In this document: piece after piece, positions 49,804-58,905 of the stretch
Layout of the letters: each line of letters starts with the position of its first letter
Position numbering within the stretch: the first letter of the stretch is position 1
DNA from: Clostridium aestuarii
GTDB lineage: Bacteria; Bacillota; Clostridia; Clostridiales; Clostridiaceae
Direction: 5' to 3'
DNA length: 64,000 nt
Assembly: GCF_026735135.1 (NCBI RefSeq)
Contig: NZ_JAPQER010000007.1
Coordinates: 100,193 to 164,192, forward strand
Translations under genes and position numbers: made by a program
The notes under the pieces: generated by a model
The model's database searches: none
What the model was told of the DNA's origin: nothing
What the model saw: the letters and a program-made list of their open reading frames with translations, nothing else

Positions 49804-50853
49804 TTATAGTTTTTCAATTTCTTTAATTAGTTCTTCTACTAAATTTTTTTCTTTAACCTTTTTTATTACTTGGCCTTTTTTAAATATTAACCCTTCACCA
49901 TTGCCTCCTGCAATACCAATATCTGCTTCTCTAGCTTCTCCAGGACCATTAACTATACACCCCATTATAGCTACCTTAATATTCTTTTGACACTTTGATA
50001 ATCTTTTTTCTACTTCTTCAGCTATTTTTATAAGATTTATTTGTGTTCTACCACATGTAGGACAGGATACAAATTTAATACCTTCTTCTATATAACCTAA
50101 AGATTTAAGAATTTCACGACCTACCTTAATTTCATCCAATACATCCCCAGTAAGTGAAACTCTTATAGTAGCTCCAATACCCTCTGATAAAAGAGTTCCT
50201 ATACCTATGCTAGATTTTATAGTTCCACTCCATAAAGTTCCTGCTTCTGTAACGCCTATATGAAGTGGATAATTTACTTTTTCAGAAATTAATCTGCAAC
50301 TTTTTATCATATACATTACATCAGAAGATTTTATAGAAATGCATATATCATAAAAGTTTAAACTTTCTAATATTCTTACATGTTTTAAAGCACTTTCAAC
50401 CAATGCTTCCGGGCAAACTTTTGTATATTTTTCTAAAATATCTTTTTCTAAAGAACCCGAATTTACTCCAATTCTAATAGGTATACTTCTATTTTTTGCA
50501 GCTTCGACTACCATTTTTATTCTATCTAAGTTTCCAATATTGCCTGGGTTTATCCTTAATGCATCAACTCCACTTTCTATAGATTTAAGTGCTAATTTAT
50601 AATCAAAATGTACATCTGCTACTAGAGGAATATGAATTTGTCTTATTATATTCTTCAAAGCTTCTGCTGATGCTATATTAGGTACAGCACATCTTATAAT
50701 GTCACAACCTGCTTTTTCTAAGTCAAGGATTTGATTTACAGTAGCATCTACATCTCTAGTATCTGTATTAGTCATAGATTGCACAGTAATGTTTGAATCT
50801 CCACCTACATATATATTTCCTAACTTTATTTTTTTTGTGATTTTCCTATTCAT
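49804..50853 (-). CDS. ispG: 4-hydroxy-3-methylbut-2-enyl diphosphate synthase
   Basis: A 349-residue IspG (GcpE). ITVQSMTNTDTRDVDATVNQI, GCDIIRCAVP, LVADVHFDYKLAL, ALRINPGNIG, and the iron-sulphur region with CPTCGRTQINL, MGCIVNGPGEAREADIGIAGG are all characteristic; the three cluster cysteines are present. It converts MEcPP to HMBPP in the MEP isoprenoid pathway with flavodoxin or ferredoxin. An essential-type metabolic gene on this replicon is unexpected; it may be a second copy. ATG behind GGAGAT. Confidence 0.95.
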   Translation of the reverse strand: MNRKITKKIKLGNIYVGGDSNITVQSMTNTDTRDVDATVNQILDLEKAGCDIIRCAVPNIASAEALKNIIRQIHIPLVADVHFDYKLALKSIESGVDALRINPGNIGNLDRIKMVVEAAKNRSIPIRIGVNSGSLEKDILEKYTKVCPEALVESALKHVRILESLNFYDICISIKSSDVMYMIKSCRLISEKVNYPLHIGVTEAGTLWSGTIKSSIGIGTLLSEGIGATIRVSLTGDVLDEIKVGREILKSLGYIEEGIKFVSCPTCGRTQINLIKIAEEVEKRLSKCQKNIKVAIMGCIVNGPGEAREADIGIAGGNGEGLIFKKGQVIKKVKEKNLVEELIKEIEKL

Positions 50854-50981
50854 TAATCTAATCTCCTTTATTTTTTATATTCTGTTGAACTTATGTATAG
50901 TATAGTAAAGGATATTGTATTTTAAAAACGAATTATATTAATAATAACAATCGAAATAATAGATAATAGATGGAGGTACTT

Positions 50982-51845
50982 ATGAATATTGAAGCAATTG
51001 AAACCTTTGTGCTTCTTGCAGAAAACGGAAATTTTACTAAAACGGCTGAAATGCAATATTTAGTTCAATCAACAATTTCAAATAGAATAAATGAACTTGA
51101 AAAGTACGTGGGAAAAGATTTATTTATAAGAAATAATAAAAATGTAAGACTTACACCATCAGGAAAGGCTTTTCTACCATATGCTAAAAGAATGCTTATG
51201 TTAAAAAAAGATGGAATAATAAAAGCTAGATCTATAGGAGTATATGAGGATAGATTAGCATTAGGATTAGTAGATTCTATATATAAGGGTATTATATCGC
51301 CAAGAATAAAAGAATATTTTTTAACATTTCCTAATATTGCGGTAAAACTTAAAGTTAATCATTCAGAAGAAATTATTAAACTATTAGGTGATGGTATATT
51401 AGATATTGGATTTGTTTATACAAAATCGAAATTAAGTAAATTTGAAGTTATTGATTTTTTAGAAGATGAGATAATCCTAGTAACAAGTCCTAAAAATAAA
51501 ATAATAATTGAAGAAGAAATTTCTTATGTAGATTTAATGCAATTACCTTTACTTTATGCAGATTTAGGAGAAGATTTCTTCAAATGGTTAAGTAAACTGT
51601 TTGGAGATAGTCCATTACTAAAACTTTCAGTTGATGAAACTTCTTATGTAATTGATTTTGTTAAAGAAGGCTTTGGTTATGCATTTGTTACTAAATCCTA
51701 TGTTAATAATGAACTAGAATCTGGGGAATTAAAACGTATAAGAATAAGAGATTCAATAATACCCAAAAGACAAATATATATGTTAATTAATAAAAATAAA
51801 AAAGATTCTATTGCAATAAAAAATTGGTTAGAAATGATATTGTAA
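50982..51845 (+). CDS. LysR family transcriptional regulator
   Basis: A 287-residue LTTR. MNIEAIETFVLLAENGNFTKTAEMQYLVQSTISNRINELEKYVGKDLFIRNNKNVRLTPSGKAF is the typical winged-helix head; a type 2 periplasmic-binding effector domain follows. Divergent from ispG with 128 bp between, so it may control ispG as well as itself. ATG 50982 follows TGGAGG. Ligand unknown. Confidence 0.9.
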   Translation: MNIEAIETFVLLAENGNFTKTAEMQYLVQSTISNRINELEKYVGKDLFIRNNKNVRLTPSGKAFLPYAKRMLMLKKDGIIKARSIGVYEDRLALGLVDSIYKGIISPRIKEYFLTFPNIAVKLKVNHSEEIIKLLGDGILDIGFVYTKSKLSKFEVIDFLEDEIILVTSPKNKIIIEEEISYVDLMQLPLLYADLGEDFFKWLSKLFGDSPLLKLSVDETSYVIDFVKEGFGYAFVTKSYVNNELESGELKRIRIRDSIIPKRQIYMLINKNKKDSIAIKNWLEMIL

Positions 51846-51914
51846 TGGTACTAAATGCTGAGTAGATTTTAAGTTTGATTATTTTCTTTAATTTGAATTA
51901 AAGGGGTTTGAATT

Positions 51915-52775
51915 ATGAAAAAGAATTTAGTTTTGATATTATGTTTAAGTCTGATTTTCATTTTAGTTGGTTGTAATAGTGATAAAAAAGCAAATAAATC
52001 TATACAGTCTACTAAAATAAGTCCAAATGAACAAGTAGTAAAAGATAAAAATAATGTCTCTCAAAAAATAACTAAAGTAAATAGTAAAGTTAAATTGCAT
52101 GGAGGCACTTATTTTGATGAGAGTTATTTCGGAGATACTATCTTAAAAGTAAAAAATTATTGTGAAGTTGTAATTTCTAATGTAACTAATACTTCTTTTG
52201 ATTTTACTGTTTATGAAGTGGATAGGGAAACAGAAAATAGAAAGCTTATTTTTTTTACAAGTACAGCAGTTTTTACAGGAGATGGAGTGAAAGCTACTTT
52301 TTATGGAATTAATAATACTCTTCACTTTACATTTTCCACTGTAACAAACATAGAGATATCTGGATTTAAACCATTAGAAGGCAAGACTTATGTTAATAAT
52401 GGGATAGCAGGACTTAAATTGTGTGAAGGCGCTTATAGGGATGAGAGGATTTTCGGAGGAGATCCTATTTTAAAAGTAAAAAATTATTGTGAAGTTGTAA
52501 TTTCCAATGTAACTAATACTTCTTTTGATTTTACTGTTTATGAAGTAGATAGAAAAACAGAAAATAGAAAGGTTATTTTTCTTACAAATACAGCAGTTTT
52601 TACAGGAGATGGAACAGAAGCTACTTTTCATGGAAATAATTATACCCTTCATTTTACATTTCCAGACGATCATGGTGCATATCCTGTTGTAACAGACATA
52701 AAGATATCTGGATTTGAGCCATTGGAAGGTAAAACTTACGTTAATAATGGGATACCAGGGTATGAATTTAGGTGA
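51915..52775 (+). CDS. Lipoprotein with two duplicated domains, end altered by IS insertion
   Basis: A 286-residue protein with lipobox LVGC (about residue 20). After a polar linker come two near-identical units of about 105 residues (KLHGGTYFDES... and KLCEGAYRDER...), each with LKVKNYCEVVISNVTNTSFDFTVYEVDR and ISGF.PLEGKTYVNNG. The DNA of the units is also nearly identical, so the duplication is recent. The second unit ends NNGIPGYEFR at a stop formed at the end of the IS605 element, where the first continues GLKLCEGAYRDE. The C-terminus is therefore probably truncated. Function unknown. Confidence 0.7.
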   Translation: MKKNLVLILCLSLIFILVGCNSDKKANKSIQSTKISPNEQVVKDKNNVSQKITKVNSKVKLHGGTYFDESYFGDTILKVKNYCEVVISNVTNTSFDFTVYEVDRETENRKLIFFTSTAVFTGDGVKATFYGINNTLHFTFSTVTNIEISGFKPLEGKTYVNNGIAGLKLCEGAYRDERIFGGDPILKVKNYCEVVISNVTNTSFDFTVYEVDRKTENRKVIFLTNTAVFTGDGTEATFHGNNYTLHFTFPDDHGAYPVVTDIKISGFEPLEGKTYVNNGIPGYEFR

Positions 52776-52883
52776 ATTACCATCACTTATAGAAGATGGT
52801 GGCTTCGTGGTCAATATTCCTAATGGAACAAGTTTACCCACGCTATTAAGGTCATTCCAACCTCTCTAGCAATGTATCTTTTA
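52771..52883 (-). ncRNA. Omega RNA region at the IS right end
   Basis: On the minus strand, sequence after the tnpB stop contains GCGTGGGTAAACTTGTTCC, then GACCACGAAGCCACCATCTT and the terminal hairpin. Comparable 3' regions of IS605 elements give the scaffold of TnpB guide RNA; the guide would then come from the flanking lipoprotein gene sequence (below 52771). Based on known TnpB biology and the position. Confidence 0.65.
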
Positions 52884-53981
52884 TTACATTGCTAGTTTTA
52901 GTAGATTTTTACTTGCGTTTATATCTCTGTCCATTATCATTCCACATACAGGACAAATATAAGTTCTACAAGACAAGTCTTTTGTTTGACTTGATTTATT
53001 CCCACAATTAGAACACAATTGACTACTAGCATAATTAGATGGTGCGACTACTATTGTTCTTCCATACCATTTAGCTTTATATTCTAACATTGTTCTAAAT
53101 TCATACCATGATACTTCACTTATTACTTTAGCTAATTTATGATTTTTTAACATATTACTTACTTTTAAGTCCTCAATAACTATAACTTGGTTTTCGTTAA
53201 TTAATTGAGTACTTACCTTGTGCAAGAAATCTTTTCTTTGATTAGCTATTTTTTCATGCAATTTAGCAACTTTAAGTCTTGCTTTACGTCTATTATTACT
53301 ACCTCTTTGTTTTCTTGATAAGTCTTTTTGAAGTTTTTTAAGTCTTTTTTCTGATTTTCTTAGCCACTTAGGATTACTAAAAAAATCTCCATTACTTGTT
53401 ATAGCAAATTCTTTAAGTCCTACATCTACCCCAACTTTTTTATCTATTTTAGGGAGGTGAATATTTTCAGTATCAACTAAAATAGATACATAATATTTAC
53501 CACTTGGTACTTGTGAAATAGTGCAAGATTTAATTAATCCATTGAATTGTCTATGTTGTTTTATCTTAATCATAGACTTTAGTTTAGGTATTTTTATTTT
53601 ATTATTTTCAATATATACTGTTCCCTTTTGATTATTTGTAGTATAGCTATAATAATTAGTTCTCTTACTTTTGAACTTAGGAAAACCAACCGATTTATCT
53701 CTGAAAAAATTTTTATACGCTTTATCTAAATTTAATTGAGCATTAGCTAAAGCTAAACTATCTACTTCTTTTAACCAAAGAAATTCTTTTTTATATTGTG
53801 CAGGAGTTGGATATTTCACTTTCTTAATATCTAAATCCTTATTTTCCTCATATGATTTTATTCTATCTGCCAACATTTTATTATATATAAATCTAGTGCA
53901 GCCAAATGTTTTAGCTAGATATAATCTCTGTTCTGAATTTGGATATATTCGATATTTATAAGCTTTTAGCAACTCCCTCAC
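52884..53981 (-). CDS. tnpB: TnpB RNA-guided nuclease
   Basis: A 365-residue TnpB with an intact RuvC-like centre: Asp in KKVGVDVGLKEFAI (about residue 190), Glu in VIVIEDLKVSNML (about 276) and Asp in DRDINASKNLLKL near the end. The zinc finger reads LCSNCGNKS ... YICPVCG. The N-terminal MRELLKAYKYRIYPNSEQRLYLAKTFGCTRFIYN is the usual helix-turn-helix. It cuts DNA guided by omega RNA and helps retain the element. Length is normal, so it is probably active. Confidence 0.95.
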   Translation of the reverse strand: MRELLKAYKYRIYPNSEQRLYLAKTFGCTRFIYNKMLADRIKSYEENKDLDIKKVKYPTPAQYKKEFLWLKEVDSLALANAQLNLDKAYKNFFRDKSVGFPKFKSKRTNYYSYTTNNQKGTVYIENNKIKIPKLKSMIKIKQHRQFNGLIKSCTISQVPSGKYYVSILVDTENIHLPKIDKKVGVDVGLKEFAITSNGDFFSNPKWLRKSEKRLKKLQKDLSRKQRGSNNRRKARLKVAKLHEKIANQRKDFLHKVSTQLINENQVIVIEDLKVSNMLKNHKLAKVISEVSWYEFRTMLEYKAKWYGRTIVVAPSNYASSQLCSNCGNKSSQTKDLSCRTYICPVCGMIMDRDINASKNLLKLAM

Positions 53982-53982
53982 C

Positions 53983-54390
53983 TCATTTCTTTCCTTGATT
54001 TTGAATATATTTTTTTATTACTTCTATAGGTGAACCACCTGTTGTAAGTAAGCAATAACTTCTTGACCAAAAATATTCTTTCCATAACTGCTTTTTTATT
54101 TGTGGAAACTCTTTTTTTATAAGCCTACTACTAGCACTTTTATAAGCATTTATAAATTTTGATAATTCACTATTGGGATGGGCTTTGAACAATACATGGA
54201 CATGATTATTGTCATGTTCCCATGCTTCAATAGTTATATTGTAATTTGGACTTATTTTCTCAAATATTTCTTTTAGCCTACTGCTTATATCATTATTTAT
54301 TACCTCTTTTCTATATTTTATGACTAATACAAGATGGTAATGTAATAAAAATACTGAATGATTATTTGTATCTAATTCCATTGACATCAC
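53983..54390 (-). CDS. tnpA: IS200/IS605 transposase TnpA
   Basis: A 135-residue Y1 HUH transposase. The metal site HVHVLFKAHP (about residues 66-75) and the catalytic Tyr in VIKKYIQNQGKK near the end are present. HLVLVIKYRKEVI is the family start. The ATG one codon inside the open frame follows AGGAAAG. It stops one base before tnpB starts, so the genes are coupled. Confidence 0.94.
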   Translation of the reverse strand: MMSMELDTNNHSVFLLHYHLVLVIKYRKEVINNDISSRLKEIFEKISPNYNITIEAWEHDNNHVHVLFKAHPNSELSKFINAYKSASSRLIKKEFPQIKKQLWKEYFWSRSYCLLTTGGSPIEVIKKYIQNQGKK

Positions 54391-54577
54391 TCTTTCCTGT
54401 TATTCACTACTGAATATATTTTAACATAAAAAAAATAATAGAAGCAAGTTTTAGATACACATTGATCTCCACCTTATTTTGTTGAAGAGGGAGACTTCTG
54501 CTAGTTACGTTAAAATATAATGCTTTTATATAGGACATACTTAAATATATACAGTAAATAATACGAGGAGATCAATA

Positions 54578-56215
54578 ATGAAAAAGATATTAGTTTTATT
54601 ATTAAGTTGTCTTATTTTAATTAGTTCATTAGTAGGTTGTAAAGGTAAGGTGGATACAAAAGAGCCAATTAGTGAACCAAAAGAAGAGAAGGAAGTGGTG
54701 TTAGGAGAACCAAAGATTTTAGAATTTGATTTAGGAGAAGTTACTTTACCACAAGCCCATGGACCAGAGTTTCCTGTTAGATTACATGGGGAAATAGGGG
54801 TTCCAAGTGGAGAGGGTAAGCATCCTATAGTGTTTGTGTTTCATGGGTCTCATCCTGTAACAAATATAGAAAAAGAAAGATATGACTTAGGGTTTACTTA
54901 TTTGATTGAGAAGTTAGCAGCTAAAGGATATTTAACAGTTAGTATAAATGTTAATGCACAGTATGTTTTAGATTATTATGGTGAGCCTTTTCAGTATGAG
55001 AGATTAACTTCTATATTTAATAGCCATTTAGAATCTTTACAAAAAGCAATAAATGGGGAAGATGTAGGTTATGGAGTTGATTTAACTAAAAGAGGAGATA
55101 CTACTCAAGTAAATCTTATTGGTCACTCTAGAAGTGGTCAGGGAATAGTTTATATATATGAAGATCAAGTTAAACGAGGTAATAACAATATAACTAGTCT
55201 TTTATCTCTAGCACCTTCCCTTGTAATTGCTAGGGATAGACCTTATCCAGATGTTCCTATGGGTGTAGTGTTGCCTGAACTTGATGGTGATGTTATACAG
55301 TTAGCCGGACAAGATATTTATGAAAAATTGCGCTTTGATGATAAACGTAAATCTTGGGCTAATGTTGTTTATCTATATGGGGCAAATCATAATTTCTTTA
55401 ATGAAGAGTTATTAAAAGATGATGCAAAAAATGCTAAAAATGCTAAAAATAGAAGTGATTTTGATATACGATTATCAGATATAGAGCAGCGTGAATTTTT
55501 TGCAAACTATTCACTAGACTTTATGAATAAAGTTTACGGAAAAAAAGTAAGAGAAGGGTTTAGTGTAGGAGAAAATGCTCCAGGCAAAATGTATGGCTTT
55601 AAAGTCTTGACATCACTACATAAACCTGATTCACTAGTAATTGTTAGACCTAAAAAAGAAACTAATTTAAGTAATAGTTTAGGTGGAAAAATAGTAACTT
55701 CAAATATACAAATTAAAAATATTTTTGAATCCTCATTTTTTAAAGAAGATACTGCTGGACCATTTATTCTTCCAGGTATAAAAAAGGATTTAGATTTATT
55801 AAATATTTCATGGAAAAGTAAAGATGCTAGTGTTGGTATAACACTACCTGATGAGTTTAAAGATATTACTGGGTATGATGCTTTATCATTGTATTTGGCA
55901 GTAGATCCTTCAAATTCATTAAATAAAAGTGGCGAGAATCAATCTATGTCCTTAGAATTAGTTGATAAAAAGGGTAAGATATCTAAAGTTGTTTTAGATG
56001 CAAATACACCTGCATTACGTTATCACCCAGGTGAACTAGCATCTAACGAATACACTAGCTGGTGGTCTACTTTTACACCATTAAGTTCAGTAAGAATACA
56101 ATTAGATTCATTTGAAGATGTTGATTTAAAAAATATAGAGAAAATTAATTTACTATTTGATCAAACTCCAAGTGGTAGTATTATGTTAGCGGAATTGTCA
56201 CTAATGAAGAAATAA
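54578..56215 (+). CDS. Lipoprotein with alpha/beta hydrolase domain
   Basis: A 545-residue exported protein. Lipobox SSLVGC (about residue 21), then a hydrolase fold: VFVFHGSHP (oxyanion region), nucleophile Ser in NLIGHSRSGQGI (about residue 187), and a candidate His in YGANHNFF (about 270). The last 200 residues are beta-rich (VRIQLDSFEDVDLKNIEKINLLFDQ), perhaps for substrate or wall binding. A short KNA KNA KN repeat stands before the link. It is probably an esterase or lipase-type enzyme acting outside the membrane. Confidence 0.75.
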   Translation: MKKILVLLLSCLILISSLVGCKGKVDTKEPISEPKEEKEVVLGEPKILEFDLGEVTLPQAHGPEFPVRLHGEIGVPSGEGKHPIVFVFHGSHPVTNIEKERYDLGFTYLIEKLAAKGYLTVSINVNAQYVLDYYGEPFQYERLTSIFNSHLESLQKAINGEDVGYGVDLTKRGDTTQVNLIGHSRSGQGIVYIYEDQVKRGNNNITSLLSLAPSLVIARDRPYPDVPMGVVLPELDGDVIQLAGQDIYEKLRFDDKRKSWANVVYLYGANHNFFNEELLKDDAKNAKNAKNRSDFDIRLSDIEQREFFANYSLDFMNKVYGKKVREGFSVGENAPGKMYGFKVLTSLHKPDSLVIVRPKKETNLSNSLGGKIVTSNIQIKNIFESSFFKEDTAGPFILPGIKKDLDLLNISWKSKDASVGITLPDEFKDITGYDALSLYLAVDPSNSLNKSGENQSMSLELVDKKGKISKVVLDANTPALRYHPGELASNEYTSWWSTFTPLSSVRIQLDSFEDVDLKNIEKINLLFDQTPSGSIMLAELSLMKK

Positions 56216-56262
56216 TAGATATAAAACCAAGTATAACTTATATAACAAATAGATGTAAATAA

Positions 56263-56304
56263 AAATGTGACAGAAATAAAATTCTCTGTCACATTTTTAT
56301 TTAA
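56263..56304 (+). terminator. Terminator after the hydrolase gene
   Basis: AAATGTGACAGA and TCTGTCACATTT around an AT loop, followed by TTTATTT. Confidence 0.85.
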
Positions 56305-56506
56305 TGCTATTTAGTTTAATATTATATGTTATTGATTTCTTCATTAAAAAACTGCAGTTGTAGCAAAACTATGAACCGTATCTTAAGTAATCCTAAACTT
56401 ATTTAATTTTCCATATCTTTTGTTTGCTTTAATAAATTATAAGATACAAAAGTTCAAAAATTATAATTGTACTTTTCAGTTTAAAATAACTTTATCAAAT
56501 TCTATA

Positions 56507-56545
56507 TTGACAAATATATGATATACTACTATACTTTATAGTAGT
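56507..56545 (+). promoter_or_regulatory. PadR promoter and operator
   Basis: TTGACA (56507-56512), a 17-bp spacer and TATACT (56530-56535). The 21-bp palindrome ACTACTATA-CTT-TATAGTAGT (56525-56545) covers the -10. The same palindrome precedes the MFS gene at 57148. Confidence 0.85.
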
Positions 56546-56567
56546 ATAATAAATGGTGGTGATTAAA

Positions 56568-57095
56568 TTGTCTTCAATAAATTTAATAATACTTGGCTAT
56601 TTACAGCACAAAGAGAAAAGTGCCTATGAAATGGTTAAAGAATTTGATATCTGGAATCTTACTAAGTGGCTAAAAATCAGTAACCCGTCAATTTATAAAA
56701 ATATAATTAAACTATGCGATAATGGATATTTAAATTCAAGAACTGTTAAAGAAGGTGAAATGCCCGAAAAAACATTATATTCACTGAATGAAAAAGGAAA
56801 TGCATACTTCAATGAATTAATGGAAGAAAGTTCAAAACATATAGGAAATGTTTATTTAGATTTTAATGCATTTTTAGTTAATATAGAGAATTTACCAGAA
56901 GAAAAAAGAAAAGAATACCTTAAAAACTTCAAAAACAAGGCAAAAGAACGTAGAGAGTTTGTGGAATCGGTTTATAATCACGAAAAACAGCACAATGAAA
57001 AATGTGGTTCTGAATTTCTCATATTAGATCTATATAACGAGTTCTATAACATTTTACAAAAATGGTCTGAAAAAGTTTTTGATTATTATAATTAA
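56568..57095 (+). CDS. PadR family regulator of the efflux gene
   Basis: A 175-residue PadR-s2-type protein. INLIILGYLQHKEKSAYEMVKEFD and SNPSIYKNIIKLCDNGYLNSRTVKEGEMPEKTLYSLNEKG form the winged helix; a coiled-coil C-terminal half dimerises. TTG 56568 is taken as start because GGTGGTG lies 6-8 bp upstream; the frame begins at ATG 56553 within that site. Twin operators before this gene and the MFS gene point to repression of both and release by a drug ligand. Confidence 0.85.
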   Translation: MSSINLIILGYLQHKEKSAYEMVKEFDIWNLTKWLKISNPSIYKNIIKLCDNGYLNSRTVKEGEMPEKTLYSLNEKGNAYFNELMEESSKHIGNVYLDFNAFLVNIENLPEEKRKEYLKNFKNKAKERREFVESVYNHEKQHNEKCGSEFLILDLYNEFYNILQKWSEKVFDYYN

Positions 57096-57101
57096 TAATT
57101 T

Positions 57102-57140
57102 GATGTCTCTAATAAATCATTATATTGAGAGACATTTTTT
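57102..57140 (+). terminator. Terminator after padR
   Basis: ATGTCTCT pairs with AGAGACAT, followed by eight T. Confidence 0.85.
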
Positions 57141-57147
57141 TTGCCCA

Positions 57148-57168
57148 ACTACTATACCTTATAGTAGT
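57148..57168 (+). promoter_or_regulatory. Second PadR operator, before the MFS gene
   Basis: ACTACTATA-CCT-TATAGTAGT, a perfect dyad with the same arms as 56525-56545; only the middle base differs. It lies 49 bp before the MFS start codon. Confidence 0.85.
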
Positions 57169-57216
57169 TTATTATACACTAATATATTTTATATTATTAT
57201 TTAGGAGGTTTTTCGT

Positions 57217-58899
57217 ATGAATAAAAAACATCAAAACATTTCTTTTGTAGCTATTATTTTAGGATTTTTCATGGCATTATTAGATACAACTGTGGTAAAT
57301 ATCACTTTGCCTAAAATGACCGAATACTTTAATACTACTATGGCTCATATTTCTTGGGTAGTAAATGCCTATAATCTAGCTACTGCAGTTATTCTAGTAA
57401 CTGCTTCCAGATTGGCAGATCAATTTGGCAGAAAAAAACTGTTTATTGCAGGAGTATTTTTATTTACTATATCTTCACTGCTATGTGGTATTTCAAATTC
57501 CCTTCAATCACTTATATTATTTAGAACACTTCAAGGGCTAGCCGCAGCTTTTGTTGTGACTGTTGCAATTCCTCTTTCTGCTGAAATATTCCCACCAGAA
57601 AAGAGAAGAACTATTATGGCACTTTGGGGAGCTTTTGCCGGTCTTGCTGCTGCAAGTGGACCATCGATTGGTGGTATAGTAACTCAATTTTTTAATTGGA
57701 GATGTATTTTCTTTATTAATATACCTATAGGTTGTATTTGTATACTATTAACTATGAAATTCATAAAGGAATCTTATGACCCAACTGCAAGTAAAAGTAT
57801 AGACTTTGGGGGAATTATAACAATCTCAATTGCTATGTTTTGCTTAACTTTCGCATTAATGAAGGCTAATGAAAAAGGCTGGACTTCAAGCTTCATCCTT
57901 TCTTTTTTTACAGTTTCTGCTATAGCGCTTATACTATTTGTTATTATTGAACTAAAAGTTAAGGAGCCCATGGTTCCTCTTAGTTTATTTAAATCTGTAC
58001 CATTTACAAACGGCTCGATTACTCTATTCTTACTGGGACTTGGTATGATGTCTGGTACCTATTTGCTAGCTTTTTTCCTAATTCAGGTTAAAGGATTAAA
58101 TCAACTGTCAGCAGGACTTATTATTTCAACTATGTCCTTAACTTCAATGTGTTTTTCATTATTAGCTCCTATTTTGACAAAAAAATTAGGCAGCAGATTT
58201 ACTAGTGCATTGGGTATTCTTTTACTTTGTGTCTCTTGCTACTTAAATAGTTCTCTTACTCAAAATTCTTCAAATATAGATATTATTCTAAGATTAATTG
58301 TTGCTGGTTCTGGTACGGGCTTAAGTATGGCAACACTAATAGGTTCTACAATGGCTAACGTTCCTGTAGACAAAATAGGAATAGCTTCTGGAATAAATAA
58401 TATGACAAGAACACTTGGAACTGTACTTGGAGTTGCCTTATTTTTAACTATATTTACGTCAAATATGAATACCCAGATGTCTGATGCTAAAGACTCTGTT
58501 GTGCAAACAATACAGAATGACACTGTATTTGATAATAAAACCAAGCTGCAGATGATTTCTTCTATCAAAGCAGGTAGTAATAAAAGAGTTAGTCTTTCAG
58601 AAATATTAAACAAAATTGATAAAAAAGAAACTGCTGTGCTAGCATCTTCTACAGCGATGGATGAAAATAAAATCAAAGAAAGTTTTCAAGCTCAAAAGAA
58701 AGAAATAAAAAAAATAGTACCTAATATCCAAGATACCTTTTTGACCTATATTGTTAAAGCTTTTAGTTTTACATTTAAAATGAGCGCTATAATTCTTTTA
58801 CCAGGTATACTTTTTGCATTATTCAGTGATAAAAAGAGAAATCCTGATATAAAAAATAAGCAGTTTGTTAAAAACACAAATAATGCTTCAGTAAGCTAA
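57217..58899 (+). CDS. DHA2 family MFS multidrug efflux transporter
   Basis: A 560-residue proton antiporter of the EmrB/QacA type with fourteen predicted helices. ALLDTTVVNITLPKMTEYF (motif D1), ASRLADQFGRKKLFIAG (motif A), GLAAASGPSIGGIV (motif C) are visible. A 90-residue loop with charged helices lies between the last two segments. Exports lipophilic drugs. Controlled by the preceding PadR protein through the shared operator. ATG behind AGGAGG. Confidence 0.93.
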   Translation: MNKKHQNISFVAIILGFFMALLDTTVVNITLPKMTEYFNTTMAHISWVVNAYNLATAVILVTASRLADQFGRKKLFIAGVFLFTISSLLCGISNSLQSLILFRTLQGLAAAFVVTVAIPLSAEIFPPEKRRTIMALWGAFAGLAAASGPSIGGIVTQFFNWRCIFFINIPIGCICILLTMKFIKESYDPTASKSIDFGGIITISIAMFCLTFALMKANEKGWTSSFILSFFTVSAIALILFVIIELKVKEPMVPLSLFKSVPFTNGSITLFLLGLGMMSGTYLLAFFLIQVKGLNQLSAGLIISTMSLTSMCFSLLAPILTKKLGSRFTSALGILLLCVSCYLNSSLTQNSSNIDIILRLIVAGSGTGLSMATLIGSTMANVPVDKIGIASGINNMTRTLGTVLGVALFLTIFTSNMNTQMSDAKDSVVQTIQNDTVFDNKTKLQMISSIKAGSNKRVSLSEILNKIDKKETAVLASSTAMDENKIKESFQAQKKEIKKIVPNIQDTFLTYIVKAFSFTFKMSAIILLPGILFALFSDKKRNPDIKNKQFVKNTNNASVS

Positions 58900-58905
58900 T
58901 AAATC

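Larger units (their letters stand above)
52771..54510 (-). mobile_element. IS605-type insertion sequence, complete
   Basis: Contains intact tnpA and tnpB in the usual order, both on the minus strand. The right end (in element sense) has the hairpin ACCATC/GATGGT (52779-52800); the left end has TCTCC/GGAGA (54466-54494). Ends without terminal inverted repeats are typical for single-strand HUH transposition. Exact end bases are not certain (within about 10 bp). It has inserted at the 3' end of the lipoprotein gene. Confidence 0.85.
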
